From positions 3,162,001 through 3,226,000 of the forward strand of contig NZ_QYUQ01000002.1 of NCBI RefSeq assembly GCF_003590835.1: DNA of 64,000 bases. Direction: 5' to 3'. This document shows positions 52,512 through 63,161 of the stretch, piece by piece (the stretch's first letter is position 1; each line of letters starts with the position of its first letter). The notes under the pieces were generated by a model. That model was not told the origin of the DNA. It saw only the letters and a program-made list of their open reading frames with translations, and ran no database searches. The translations under genes and the position numbers were made by a program. This DNA comes from Noviherbaspirillum sedimenti. Its GTDB lineage: Bacteria; Pseudomonadota; Gammaproteobacteria; Burkholderiales; Burkholderiaceae_D.

Positions 52512-54656
52512 CTAGATATCGACCGGATCGACTTCCAGCGACCATTTGACGCGCGGCTTGATCTCCCGCAGCAACGGTAGCCAGGCGTTCAAAAAGGCTT
52601 GCAATGCCGGGCGCGAACCCGACTCGATGAGCAGTTGTCCGCGCTCGACATTGGCCACCCGCGTCATCGCCATCGGAATCGGATCGTGGATAGTAATGGC
52701 CTGATGTTCCAAGATCTGGCTGGACGCATGCAGGAATTCCAGCGCCATCGGCAACTCGCGCGCCTCGGCCCGCAGCAAGGCCTGGTAGATAAAGGGCGGC
52801 AAGGCTGCCTGGCCCCGTTCTTCCAGCTGGCCCAGCGCAAAGCGCTCGTAATCGTGCGCCATCAGCGCGCCATACAGCGGATGCTGCGGATAGCGGGTCT
52901 GGATCCACACCTCGCTCGGACTGCCCGCTGCCTTTTGCGCCTGTCGCCCGGCGCGCCCGGCCACCTGCATCAATTGCGCAAACAGCCGCTCGGCGGCGCG
53001 GTAATCCTGCGAGAACAACGCCGTATCCGGATTCAGCACGCCCACCAGCGTCAGGTTCTGGAAGTCGTGGCCCTTGGCCACCATCTGCGTGCCGACCAGG
53101 ATATCCACCTCGCCCTGGTGCACCGCGCCGAAAGCCGCCTGGGCGCTGCCCTTCAGGCGCGTCGAATCGGCATCGATGCGCAGGATGCGGGCAGTCGGGA
53201 ACATCTGCTGCAAGCCCTCTTCCACCCGCTGCGTGCCGCGCCCAAGCGGCTGCACATCGACATTGCCGCAAGTCGGGCAATGGCGTGGAATGCGCATCTC
53301 GCAACTGCAGTGGTGACAGCGCAAACGCCGGTCCAGCTTGTGCAGCACCATGAAAGCGCTGCAATGCGGGCAATTGCTGACCCAGCCGCACGACTCGCAG
53401 GAGATCACCGGGGCATAGCCGCGCCGGTTCAAAAACAACAGGGATTGCTCACCGCGCTCCAGGCGCAGCTTCAATGCTTTCACCAGGGTTGACGTCAGTC
53501 CGTCGGTTGGCTTGTCGCGCTCCATGTCGATCAGGCGCACACGCGGCAGCACCGCATCCGGCACCGCGCGCTCGCGCAATTCCAGCTTTTGATAACGGCC
53601 CGACTGCACATGCTGCCAGGATTCCAGCGAGGGCGTGGCCGAGCCCAGCACCACCGGAATAGCGAGCTGATGCGCGCGCCACACCGCCAGGTCGCGTGCC
53701 GAATAGCGCAAGCCTTCCTGCTGCTTGTAGGAGGGGTCGTGTTCCTCGTCGACCACGATCATTTTCAGGTGCGGCAGCGATGCCAGGATCGCCAGGCGCG
53801 TGCCCAGCACGATCTGCGCGCGGCCATGGTGCGCCGCCAGCCAGTGCGCCAGCCGCTCGCCCTCGGCCAGGCCGCTGTGCAGCAGCGCAATCGACAGATG
53901 TGGAAAGCGTGCCTGCACATTCGCCAGCCATTGCGGCGTCAGGTTAATTTCAGGCACCAGGATCAGCACCTGTGCGTGTGGAATCTCCGGCGGCTCCGGC
54001 GGCTGCGCGCGCGCCAGAATGCGCGCCGCCGCCTGCAGATACACTTCGGTCTTGCCGCTGCCGGTCACGCCAAACAGCAGGAATGGCGCAAAGCCTGCGG
54101 CGCCGGCGATCGCCGCGACCGCCTGCTCCTGCGCCGGATTCAGGGGCGGTGCGAGCGGGACTGCCGGCGCCCCCTCTAACGCATTCGGCGCGGACGTCGC
54201 CGGTGCATCCTCGACGGTTGCCACCGTCTGCGCCTTGCTTGCCCTGGCGGCCCGCAACGGCACGCTTGCCGGGTCAGCCTTGTGCAGTTTTTTCAGGGCC
54301 TTGTCCAGCGCCGTGGTCTTGGTGGTACGCAGGTTTTTCGGCAAGCCCGGCACCGCCACCTCGCCCAACGGCCGGTGATAATAGTCAGCGGCAAACTGGC
54401 ACAAGTCGAGCCAGGCACGCGACAGTGGTGGTATCTGCACGTGCACGGCCAGTGCATCCTTGAGTTTTTCGGGCGGTACCTCGCTATGCCCGGCCACGGC
54501 GACAATGACGCCGACCACTTCCCGCCGCCCAAACGGCACGATGGCCAATTGCCCTGCTTGCGGCAGGCATGCCTCGCCGTCCGCAAATTGCCAACGGTAA
54601 TCGAAACAGCTGTCAAGCGGGGTATCCAACGCGACTTTGAGGATGCAGGGTTCCAC
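52512..54656 (-). CDS. priA: Primosomal replication protein N' (PriA helicase)
   Basis: A 714-residue helicase that restarts stalled forks. Visible: N-terminal DNA-binding part (about 1 to 130), Walker A GVTGSGKTEVYLQ, DEEH box (VVDEEHDPSYKQQEG), and the eight-cysteine zinc insert (CESCGWVSNCPHC; CHHC; CPTCGN). C-terminal motifs are VGTQMVAKGHDF and QVAGRAGR. A low-complexity linker (about 130 to 180) separates the domains. The gene is GC-rich. The DnaA-box-rich gap upstream (54657..55336) is shared with hemE. Confidence 0.95.
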   Translation of the reverse strand: MEPCILKVALDTPLDSCFDYRWQFADGEACLPQAGQLAIVPFGRREVVGVIVAVAGHSEVPPEKLKDALAVHVQIPPLSRAWLDLCQFAADYYHRPLGEVAVPGLPKNLRTTKTTALDKALKKLHKADPASVPLRAARASKAQTVATVEDAPATSAPNALEGAPAVPLAPPLNPAQEQAVAAIAGAAGFAPFLLFGVTGSGKTEVYLQAAARILARAQPPEPPEIPHAQVLILVPEINLTPQWLANVQARFPHLSIALLHSGLAEGERLAHWLAAHHGRAQIVLGTRLAILASLPHLKMIVVDEEHDPSYKQQEGLRYSARDLAVWRAHQLAIPVVLGSATPSLESWQHVQSGRYQKLELRERAVPDAVLPRVRLIDMERDKPTDGLTSTLVKALKLRLERGEQSLLFLNRRGYAPVISCESCGWVSNCPHCSAFMVLHKLDRRLRCHHCSCEMRIPRHCPTCGNVDVQPLGRGTQRVEEGLQQMFPTARILRIDADSTRLKGSAQAAFGAVHQGEVDILVGTQMVAKGHDFQNLTLVGVLNPDTALFSQDYRAAERLFAQLMQVAGRAGRQAQKAAGSPSEVWIQTRYPQHPLYGALMAHDYERFALGQLEERGQAALPPFIYQALLRAEARELPMALEFLHASSQILEHQAITIHDPIPMAMTRVANVERGQLLIESGSRPALQAFLNAWLPLLREIKPRVKWSLEVDPVDI

Positions 54657-55336
54657 GCAGTTAATGTAACTCTTTAATAACGAAGCTAAGCATTGGTTTC
54701 ATAAGCATTTTTTCAACTATCCACAGCTTCTGTGGATAACTTTGTGGACAAGGCCCACTTGACAGTCGCAAGCACCAGTATTTATGCGGGTTTCAATAAA
54801 CTGCTCATTCGACGGGCAAAAAAATTTGCCTTTAAAATCAAACACTTAAATTCCATGCTTTGACGCAGGAAATTATTTTCAGCAAAAAATTTATATTGCT
54901 TTGCAACACTGGCTGTATGTGAATAAGTTGAACGGTCCGTAGTTTTTTGGCGAATGTGGAGAACAAAAAATGTTCCAATCGTCAAGCGATTCCGGTGGGT
55001 CATAGGCTGGCCCCAAGCTCAGGTAATACTTTAACTGATAGCCTAAGTCCTGATTCCATAAGGGTTTTTCCATCTATCCACATTATCTGTGGATAACTTT
55101 GTGGACAAGGTGCACTTGACAGGCTGCAACCCCACTATTTACGGGGGTTTTATGCAATTTCCCCCTGCGTCCACAGAAATGCAACTCCCTTACAAATCAA
55201 TGACTTATGAAAATTGCTTTGAGAAAAATCATTTTTCAAAATAAATTTTTTTGCATAAGGAAATTTGCCCACATTCTGTGAATAACTGCGCGCCCTGCCC
55301 CAAATAAGTACTTCTCTGCATCATTTTGGAATGACT
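54657..55336. other. AT-rich, DnaA-box-rich gap with duplicated unit (origin-like)
   Basis: 680 bases, much lower in GC than both flanking genes. A unit containing CTATCCACA, TGTGGATAAC and TGTGGACAAGG occurs twice (54717..54755 and 55074..55111), with partly similar sequence extending about 40 bases on. TGTGGATAA is a perfect DnaA box (TTATCCACA reversed) at 54731 and 55088; near-matches TGTGAATAA lie at 54918 and 55277. Short frames on the minus strand show no recognisable product. This could be the chromosome origin, a DnaA-binding regulator region or a titration site. Confidence 0.6.
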
Positions 55337-56425
55337 TCAGCCCTGTTGACGCAAAGCCCGACTTTGCGCATGCACCGCCTCGACCAGCACGGCCACCGAT
55401 TCCGGCGGCGTGAATTGCGAAATGCCATGGCCGAGGTTGAACACATGGCCATTTCCTGGTGCACCAAAGGATTGCAGAAGCTTGCCGACTTCGGCTTCGA
55501 TCTGCGCGGGATTGGCAAACAGCACGTTGGGGTCGAGGTTGCCCTGCAATGCCACCTGCTGCCCCACGCGCGCACGCGCCTGACCCAGGTTGACGGTCCA
55601 GTCCAGGCCAACGGCGTCGGCGCCGATGGCGGCAATCTGCTCCAGCCACAGGCCACCGCCCTTGGTAAACACGATGCTCGGGATACGCACGCCGTTGTGC
55701 TCGCGCTTGACGCCAGCCACCACTTCGCGCAGGTAAGCCAGCGAAAACGCCTGGTAAGCGCCGTCGGCCAGCGCGCCGCCCCAGGTATCGAACACCATGA
55801 CTGCCTGCGCGCCCGCCTCGATCTGCGCATTCAGGTAAGCCGCAACGGCCTGCGCATTGGTCTTGAGGATATGGTGCAGCAGGTCCGGGCGCTGGTACAG
55901 CATGGTCTTGATGGTGCGGAAATCGGCCGAGCCGCCGCCCTCGACCATGTAGCACGCCAGCGTCCAGGGGCTGCCGGAAAAACCGATCAGCGGCACGCGG
56001 CCGTTCAATTCCGTGCGGATCTGCGTGACGGCGTCGAACACGTATTGCAGGCTGCCCGGTTCCGGCACGCGCAGCGCCTTCACTGCCGCCTCGTCGCGCA
56101 GCGGCCGTTCGAATTTCGGTCCTTCGCCGTCGGCGAAATACAGGCCCAGGCCCATCGCATCGGGCACGGTCAGGATATCGGAAAACAGAATGGCCGCATC
56201 CAGCGCAAAGCGCTCCAGCGGCTGCAGCGTCACTTCAGTGGCGTAGTCGGGATTTTTTGCCAGGCCCAGAAAGGAGCCGGCGCGCTTGCGCGTGGCATTG
56301 TATTCCGGCAGATAACGTCCGGCCTGGCGCATCAGCCACAGCGGCGTGTATTCGGTCGGCTGGCGCAGCAGGGCGCGCAGGAAGGTGTCGTTCTTGAGGG
56401 GAGCGAAGGAACTGGACATGGGCAT
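55337..56425 (-). CDS. hemE: Uroporphyrinogen decarboxylase
   Basis: A 362-residue enzyme converting uroporphyrinogen III to coproporphyrinogen III in haem synthesis, cytosolic. The diagnostic N-terminal motif [19 protein letters not shown] is at residues about 27 to 45, with the catalytic aspartate in [43 protein letters not shown] and GNLDPNVLF follow. Full length. ATG 56419 is an alternative start with a slightly better AGAAG site. Confidence 0.96.
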   Translation of the reverse strand: MPMSSSFAPLKNDTFLRALLRQPTEYTPLWLMRQAGRYLPEYNATRKRAGSFLGLAKNPDYATEVTLQPLERFALDAAILFSDILTVPDAMGLGLYFADGEGPKFERPLRDEAAVKALRVPEPGSLQYVFDAVTQIRTELNGRVPLIGFSGSPWTLACYMVEGGGSADFRTIKTMLYQRPDLLHHILKTNAQAVAAYLNAQIEAGAQAVMVFDTWGGALADGAYQAFSLAYLREVVAGVKREHNGVRIPSIVFTKGGGLWLEQIAAIGADAVGLDWTVNLGQARARVGQQVALQGNLDPNVLFANPAQIEAEVGKLLQSFGAPGNGHVFNLGHGISQFTPPESVAVLVEAVHAQSRALRQQG

Positions 56426-56672
56426 CTTCTGGCGGAATTGGGTAACCCGCTATTATCGCCCAAGAGGGGGAGTTGCAGAGGAAATGGCGGCCACGTGACG
56501 GCAATTGCACGAGCGAGGAATGGCGTGCCGGGGAGCTGCAATGGAAATTATTGCCAAACAGATAAAGTTTTCATACACTGGCGGTAACTCGACATTGCGT
56601 GACTGTCTGTATTTCCCGGTTGTTCGGGTCTGACTGGACTAATACCGATCCCGAGAGCCATCACATTCCAGT

Positions 56673-58100
56673 ATGAGCGAACCAACGCCAGTACCACGTC
56701 GAACTTTTCTGTTTCTTGCGCTCGCAGGCATCGGTTTTCTTTCGATCGGAACGGTCGGTCCAGTTAGCGCAGTTGAACTGCTGGTACCCAATGTAACAGG
56801 GTTGTACTCCGTTATTGTCGCGCGAATTATCCAGCCTTCCAGCACCAGGAAAGTGTCAGAGTCCGTGCGCAGCTGGCCAGGTAGCGTGGCCATCGGCGGG
56901 GGACGTTACAGTATGGGAGGCCAGACTGGCATTTCGGGTGGCTTGCACCTCGATATGCGGGCAATGAACGGTTTGATTTGGTTCAAACCTGAAGCACGCT
57001 GCATCAGGGTGCAAGCAGGGATGCGTTGGCGCGGCCTGCAAGACATTATCGATCCGCACAATCTCTCGGTACAAACAATGCAAAGTTACGCCAATTTTAC
57101 CGTTGGCGGGTCAGTATCAGTAAATGCGCATGGGCGTTATGTTGGCAACGGCCCGATCTGCAATTCAATCAGGGCACTTCAAGTAGTATTGGCGGACGGG
57201 TCAATCATCGAAGCCAATGCTGACCAGAACAAGGACTTGTTCCGGGCGGCTATCGGTGGATATGGGGCAGTAGGCGTTGTTACTGAAGTTGAACTGGATC
57301 TTGCGGAAAATGTTCGCATGGAGCGGGTTGTACAGCGCGTCCCGCTTGCGCAGTATCCCGACTTCTTCAAGAAAAATATTGAATCTGATCGCGCCAGTGT
57401 GATGCACAATGCCGACCTCATACCGCCATTATTTGATACCCCTCTGTCCGTCACCTGGAGGACAACAGCCAAGCCGCTAACGGAAACCACAAGGTTGGTC
57501 CCAACTGGGCAGCTTTACAGTACCGAGCAAAACATGATTTGGGCACTGACCGAATTACCGCACGCAGAAAAATTACAGGACAGCGTGATACGCCCAATGC
57601 TTTTAAACAAGCCTGTTGTGAAGTGGCGTAATCATGAAGCCAGCCTGGATGCTGCTGAGCTAGAGCCCCGGACGCGAAGCATATCGACATACGTTCTTCA
57701 GGAATACTTCATCCCGCTGCGTAATTTCGTTGCGTTTTCAAGGGCGATGACAAAGGTTTTGCAACGACGCAATGTTGAAGCACTGAACGTATCAATCAGG
57801 CACTCGCCTGCGGATGAGGTATCGATGTTGCCATGGGCGAAAGAAGCGGTTTTTTCCTTTGTTTTGTACTATAAACAGCGGACCTATCGCAAAGCACGGG
57901 AGGCGGTCGGTGACTGGACGCGTGAACTGATTGGCCTGGCATTGGAAAACGAAGGCAGATATTACCTTCCCTATCAGTTGCACGCGACAAAGCAACAATT
58001 CAATCGTGCTTATCCAGAGGCCGAGCAACTTCATAGATTAAAAAACGCCGTAGATCCGAAGAACAAATTTTCGAACGAGCTGTGGAGCAAGTATTTATGA
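56673..58100 (+). CDS. FAD-binding oxidoreductase with Tat-like signal
   Basis: A 475-residue protein. The start PVPRRTFLFLALAGIGFLSI has a twin-arginine signal followed by a hydrophobic stretch, so it is probably exported folded. The PCMH FAD domain spans about 60 to 230: SVAIGGGRYSMGGQTGIS, GMRWRGLQDIIDP, NFTVGGSVSVNAHGRYVGNG and GGYGAVGVVTEVELDL. The glycine-rich NAHG segment is typical of D-arabinono-lactone/sugar-acid oxidase relatives. A C-terminal domain ends with NAVDPKNKFSNELWSKYL. Substrate unknown. GC looks lower than the neighbours. It overlaps the LysE-type gene by 4 bp. Confidence 0.85.
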   Translation: MSEPTPVPRRTFLFLALAGIGFLSIGTVGPVSAVELLVPNVTGLYSVIVARIIQPSSTRKVSESVRSWPGSVAIGGGRYSMGGQTGISGGLHLDMRAMNGLIWFKPEARCIRVQAGMRWRGLQDIIDPHNLSVQTMQSYANFTVGGSVSVNAHGRYVGNGPICNSIRALQVVLADGSIIEANADQNKDLFRAAIGGYGAVGVVTEVELDLAENVRMERVVQRVPLAQYPDFFKKNIESDRASVMHNADLIPPLFDTPLSVTWRTTAKPLTETTRLVPTGQLYSTEQNMIWALTELPHAEKLQDSVIRPMLLNKPVVKWRNHEASLDAAELEPRTRSISTYVLQEYFIPLRNFVAFSRAMTKVLQRRNVEALNVSIRHSPADEVSMLPWAKEAVFSFVLYYKQRTYRKAREAVGDWTRELIGLALENEGRYYLPYQLHATKQQFNRAYPEAEQLHRLKNAVDPKNKFSNELWSKYL

Positions 58101-58732
58101 TCGGCATGCCCGCCTTCGAAACCAGCACAGCATTTTTCAGCCTGTCCCTGCTCCTCGGTTTCAGCCCCGGGCCCGACAACCTGTTCGTCCTCATGCAATC
58201 GGCAACGCACGGGCGCAAGGCCGGATTCTGCGTGGTGCTGGGTCTGTGCTGCGGCTTGCTGGTCCATACCGCTGCCGTCGCGCTCGGCCTGGCCGCAGTA
58301 TTCGCCGCCTCCCCTGCCGCCTTCACTGTACTCAAGTTCGCCGGCGCGGCCTACCTGGCGTATCTGGCCTGGCAGGCCTGGCACGCTCCTGCCAACGCAA
58401 AGCTGGCACAACAGGCGCCGCCGATGAACCCCTGGCGCATGCTGGCGCGCGGCTTCATCATGAACCTCACAAACCCGAAGGTGATCTTTTTTTTCCTGGC
58501 ATTCCTGCCGCAGTTCGTCGCCTCCGGGCGGGGTGCGGTCGTGCTGCAGCTGTGCTGGTTTGGCTTCCTCTTCATCCTGGCGACCCTGGTTTCCTTTGGT
58601 CTCATTACCTGCTTCGCCGCGTTTCTGGGCGCACGGCTCAGAAGCTCGCCAAGGATGCAGCGTCGTCTGCACCGCTTGACCGCCATAGTATTTGCCGGCC
58701 TGGCACTCCGGCTGGTGCTGGCGAAAGCCTAG
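58097..58732 (+). CDS. LysE/RhtB-family amino acid exporter
   Basis: A 211-residue inner-membrane protein with about six helices and the LysE family signature near the N-terminus: SLLLGFSPGPDNLFVLMQSA, with GRKAGFCVVLGLCCG just after. Also FKAP-like LKFAGAAYLAYLAWQAW and GFIMNLTNPKVIFFFLAFLP, all conserved in RhtB-like exporters. It exports an amino acid or similar compound. It starts inside the stop of the FAD oxidoreductase gene (ATGA), so the two are translated together. Its GC is again chromosome-like. Confidence 0.92.
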   Translation: MIGMPAFETSTAFFSLSLLLGFSPGPDNLFVLMQSATHGRKAGFCVVLGLCCGLLVHTAAVALGLAAVFAASPAAFTVLKFAGAAYLAYLAWQAWHAPANAKLAQQAPPMNPWRMLARGFIMNLTNPKVIFFFLAFLPQFVASGRGAVVLQLCWFGFLFILATLVSFGLITCFAAFLGARLRSSPRMQRRLHRLTAIVFAGLALRLVLAKA

Positions 58733-58837
58733 TATTTCAAAGGCAACAGATTTCCCCGGTCGTAGGCGGAATGAAGATTACAATTCTTCAAAATTTTGGT
58801 ATAAGAACAAGGATTATCAAAAAGCCAAACCACTCTC

Positions 58838-59464
58838 ATGCGCAATCTGTACGATATTCTGGGGCTGAGCAGCAGCGCCACCGCTTTGCAGATCGAACAA
58901 GCTTACCTGGTGCGTACGCATGGCTTGAAGGATCAGCAAAGGCTCTTGTCCGAAGCGGAAGGCCTGGAGCTGCGGGCGGTGGAAGAAGCCTATGCCTTGC
59001 TGTCTTCGCCAGCACGGCGCGAGCGCTATGATCAGAAGCTGAAGGCGGCCAACCAGCCGATCCGCTACGAAGTGGTGGAGCCGCGCCGGATTCCGTGGCT
59101 CGGCATTGCCTTGGTGGCCATGCTGGTATTGGGCGCAGTATTCTATTACCAGAATCAACAAAGCAAGGCGCGCATCGAACAACTCCGTCTTGAGGAAGCC
59201 CGTACCAGGGCCGAGGCCGAGCAAGCCGAGCAATTGGCGATCGCCGAGAGCAAGCGCCTGGAACGGGAAAAACTGGAGCGTGAGGAGAGGCTTGCAAGGC
59301 AAGCACAGATACGCGAGGAGTATGCGGCGAGGGCAAGCGCCCGCCAGCAAACCGCCGCCATGGAACGGGCATTGAATCGGCCGATCGAGGGAAGCAACCG
59401 CCGTCCGAATGTCGTCGTAATCCCGAACGAGCCGGCGCGGCCGGCATACGCGCCCCAGCGTTAA
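58838..59464 (+). CDS. J-domain-like membrane protein without HPD
   Basis: A 208-residue protein. Residues 1 to about 70 resemble a J domain (NLYDILGLSSSATALQIEQA; EEAYALLSSPARRERYDQKL), but the HPD tripeptide that stimulates DnaK is absent: the loop reads RTHGLKDQQ. Next are a membrane helix (PWLGIALVAMLVLGAVFYYQ), a long charged coiled coil (about 115 to 175) and a basic tail. It could be a scaffold rather than a Hsp70 co-chaperone. It stands alone between the LysE-type gene and glpD. Confidence 0.78.
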   Translation: MRNLYDILGLSSSATALQIEQAYLVRTHGLKDQQRLLSEAEGLELRAVEEAYALLSSPARRERYDQKLKAANQPIRYEVVEPRRIPWLGIALVAMLVLGAVFYYQNQQSKARIEQLRLEEARTRAEAEQAEQLAIAESKRLEREKLEREERLARQAQIREEYAARASARQQTAAMERALNRPIEGSNRRPNVVVIPNEPARPAYAPQR

Positions 59465-59526
59465 GCGATTGCGAAGGCGGCGCTGGACGGTGCTTGCAGC
59501 AAGGATAAGTGGCGATAGAGAGGAGC

Positions 59527-61101
59527 ATGATGTCCATTCCCGGGCCAGGCACTTTCGATATTGACTGCGACCTCCTGATCATCGGCGGCGGCATCAACGG
59601 CGCCGGCATCGCCCGCGATGCCGCCGGGCGCGGCCTGTCAGTTCTGCTGTGCGAACAGGACGACCTGGCCGGCCATACCTCGTCAGCCTCGACCAAGCTC
59701 ATTCACGGCGGCTTGCGCTACCTGGAACATTTCGAATTCGGCCTGGTGCGCAAGGCCTTGCGCGAGCGTGAAATCCTGCTGCGCGCTGCGCCCCACCTGA
59801 TCCGGCCATTGCGCTTTGTGCTGCCGCATGATCGCCACCAGCGCCCGGCCTGGATGATCCGTGCCGGCCTGTTCCTCTATGACCATCTGACCCGACGCGA
59901 ACTGCTGCCCGGCTCAGGCCACATTGCGCTGCGTCGTCATCCGGCCGGCGCCCCCCTGAAAGCCGAATTTACCGACGGCTTCGAGTATTCCGATGGCTGG
60001 GTGGACGATGCACGGCTGGTGGTGGCGAACGCCATCGATGCTGCCGAGCGCGGCGCCACCATCCTGACCCGCACCCGCTGCGCTGCCGCGCTGCAGCGCG
60101 GCGGCTGCTGGCATGCCAGTCTCGTGCGTGCCGATGGCTCATCCATTGCGGTGCGCGCGCGCTGCCTGGTGAATGCCGCCGGGCCCTGGGCGGCGCATTT
60201 TCAGCACGCAGTGTTCCCGGCCCGCCCCGAACCGGCGCTGCGGCTGGTCAAGGGCAGCCACATCGTGGTGCGCAAGCTGTTCGAGCACCCGTTCGCCTAT
60301 ATCTTCCAGCATCCGGACCGGCGCATTGTCTTCGCGATTCCGTACGAGTCGGATTTCACTCTGATCGGTACCACCGACATCGACTTCCAGGGCGACCCGG
60401 CTGCAGTCGCCATCGAGCGCCAGGAAATCGCTTATCTCTGCGAGCTGTGCAACCATTATTTTGCGCAGGCGATCTCGCCTGCCGACGTCGTCTGGACTTA
60501 TTCCGGTGTGCGCCCCCTGCTCGATGAGGGTGCTGCGGCGGCGGCCACGCTCACGCGCGATTACCATTTCGAGCTGGAGAATGACGGCGCCCCCATGCTG
60601 TCGGTTTTCGGCGGCAAGATCACCACGTACCGCAAGCTCGCCGAAGAAGCCATCGACCGCCTCGCGCCACTGCTGCAGCCGGCACGCGGCGCCTGGACCG
60701 AACATGCCTGCCTGCCCGGCGCCGATTTCCAGGGACCGACGCCATCGGCTGCCGCTGCGGCCGGCTTCGGTCAATTCGTGCGACAGCAGCAGCAAGGCTT
60801 TTCCTGGCTGCCACCAAGGCTGGTAGCGCGGTATGCGCACGCCTATGGCACCCGCATCGGCCAGTTGCTCGGCGGCTGCAGCGCCCTTCCCGACATGGGC
60901 GAAGAGATTCTTCCAGATCTTTTCGAGATCGAGGCACGATACTGGATAGAGCGGGAGTGGGCACTTACCGCAGAAGACATGCTATGGCGCCGTTCCAAGC
61001 TCGGCCTGCATGTGCCGGCGGACGGTGCCGCCATCCTGGCCGCCTGGATCACCGGGCGCCAGCAATGCGTGGGCGACATGCGCGGCAGGTGCGAAGGCTG
61101 A
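59527..61101 (+). CDS. glpD: Glycerol-3-phosphate dehydrogenase (aerobic)
   Basis: A 524-residue membrane-associated flavoprotein that oxidises glycerol-3-phosphate to dihydroxyacetone phosphate and reduces ubiquinone. FAD motif DLLIIGGGINGAGIARDAAG, then SSASTKLIHGGLRYLEHFEF, NAAGPWAAHF, IGTTDIDFQGDP and TYSGVRPLLDEGA. The C-terminal domain has AEDMLWRRSKLGL. Start at ATG 59527 or 59530, both close behind AGAGGAG; a GTG at 59509 is unlikely. No glpK or glpF lies next to it. A shared terminator follows. Confidence 0.95.
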   Translation: MMSIPGPGTFDIDCDLLIIGGGINGAGIARDAAGRGLSVLLCEQDDLAGHTSSASTKLIHGGLRYLEHFEFGLVRKALREREILLRAAPHLIRPLRFVLPHDRHQRPAWMIRAGLFLYDHLTRRELLPGSGHIALRRHPAGAPLKAEFTDGFEYSDGWVDDARLVVANAIDAAERGATILTRTRCAAALQRGGCWHASLVRADGSSIAVRARCLVNAAGPWAAHFQHAVFPARPEPALRLVKGSHIVVRKLFEHPFAYIFQHPDRRIVFAIPYESDFTLIGTTDIDFQGDPAAVAIERQEIAYLCELCNHYFAQAISPADVVWTYSGVRPLLDEGAAAAATLTRDYHFELENDGAPMLSVFGGKITTYRKLAEEAIDRLAPLLQPARGAWTEHACLPGADFQGPTPSAAAAAGFGQFVRQQQQGFSWLPPRLVARYAHAYGTRIGQLLGGCSALPDMGEEILPDLFEIEARYWIEREWALTAEDMLWRRSKLGLHVPADGAAILAAWITGRQQCVGDMRGRCEG

Positions 61102-61103
61102 AA

Positions 61104-61127
61104 AAAAGCCCGCCGAAGCGGGCTTTT
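61104..61127. terminator. Bidirectional terminator between glpD and atpC
   Basis: Stem AAAGCCCGC with GCGGGCTTT, loop CGAA, A run before and T run after; serves glpD on the plus strand and the atp operon on the minus strand. Confidence 0.92.
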
Positions 61128-61145
61128 CTTTGAAGCGTGTTGCGC

Positions 61146-61568
61146 CTAGCGTTTCTGACGCAGCTTCTGAATTGCTGCCAGCTGCGCAATAGCTTGCGCC
61201 AGTTCGGCTTGCGCCTGGGCGTAGTCAATCTTCGAATCCTTGTTGACCAGCGCTTCCTCAGCCATTTTCTTGGCTTCAGCTGCCTTCGCTTCATCGAGGT
61301 CGGCGCCGCGGATCGCGGTATCGGCCAGGACTGTTACCGTGTTCGGCTGCACTTCGAGGATGCCGCCGGCGACGAAGACCAGTTCTTCCTTCTCCTGACC
61401 GCCAACCTTGATGCGTACCGCACCCGGCTTGATGCGGGTGATCAGCGGGGTGTGCATCGGATAGATGCCCAGCTCGCCTGCTTCACCCGGCAACGCGACG
61501 AATTCGGCTTCGCCCGCGAAGATCAGCTCTTCGGCGGAAACCACGTCAACGTGAATAGTGTTTGCCAT
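61146..61568 (-). CDS. atpC: ATP synthase F1 epsilon subunit
   Basis: A 140-residue subunit of the central stalk. The N-terminal beta sandwich is clear: [50 protein letters not shown] and [20 protein letters not shown]. The C-terminal helices follow ([20 protein letters not shown]) and are able to inhibit ATP hydrolysis in relatives. Last gene of the atp operon, 86 bp downstream of atpD. Confidence 0.97.
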   Translation of the reverse strand: MANTIHVDVVSAEELIFAGEAEFVALPGEAGELGIYPMHTPLITRIKPGAVRIKVGGQEKEELVFVAGGILEVQPNTVTVLADTAIRGADLDEAKAAEAKKMAEEALVNKDSKIDYAQAQAELAQAIAQLAAIQKLRQKR

Positions 61569-61654
61569 ATTGGAACCTTATATCGTTCGTCGGACCGAAG
61601 GAGGCGCATCAGGCAAGCCGGTTACCCGGCGCCGTCTGACCGCCCCCTGGCGAA

Positions 61655-63076
<1,422 letters not shown>

Positions 63077-63097
63077 TTAGATTCGTTCTAATCAGTT

Positions 63098-63145
63098 GGG
63101 GACAGAGTAACTCGCCGCGCTTCGGCGCCTCGTAAACTCTGTCCC
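63098..63145. repeat. 48-bp imperfect hairpin between atpG and atpD
   Basis: Outer arms GGGACAGAGT and ACTCTGTCCC are perfect. The interior continues partly paired (CTCG and GCCGCGC around a TTCG loop with GCGCC and CGTAA). It lies in the middle of the operon and looks like a REP-type extragenic palindrome. Could stabilise mRNA or tune atpD relative to atpG. Confidence 0.7.
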
Positions 63146-63161
63146 GCAAAGGGTTACGCTT

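Noticed and set aside
55331..56587. 418-codon open frame on the plus strand
   Set aside because: Antisense shadow of hemE.
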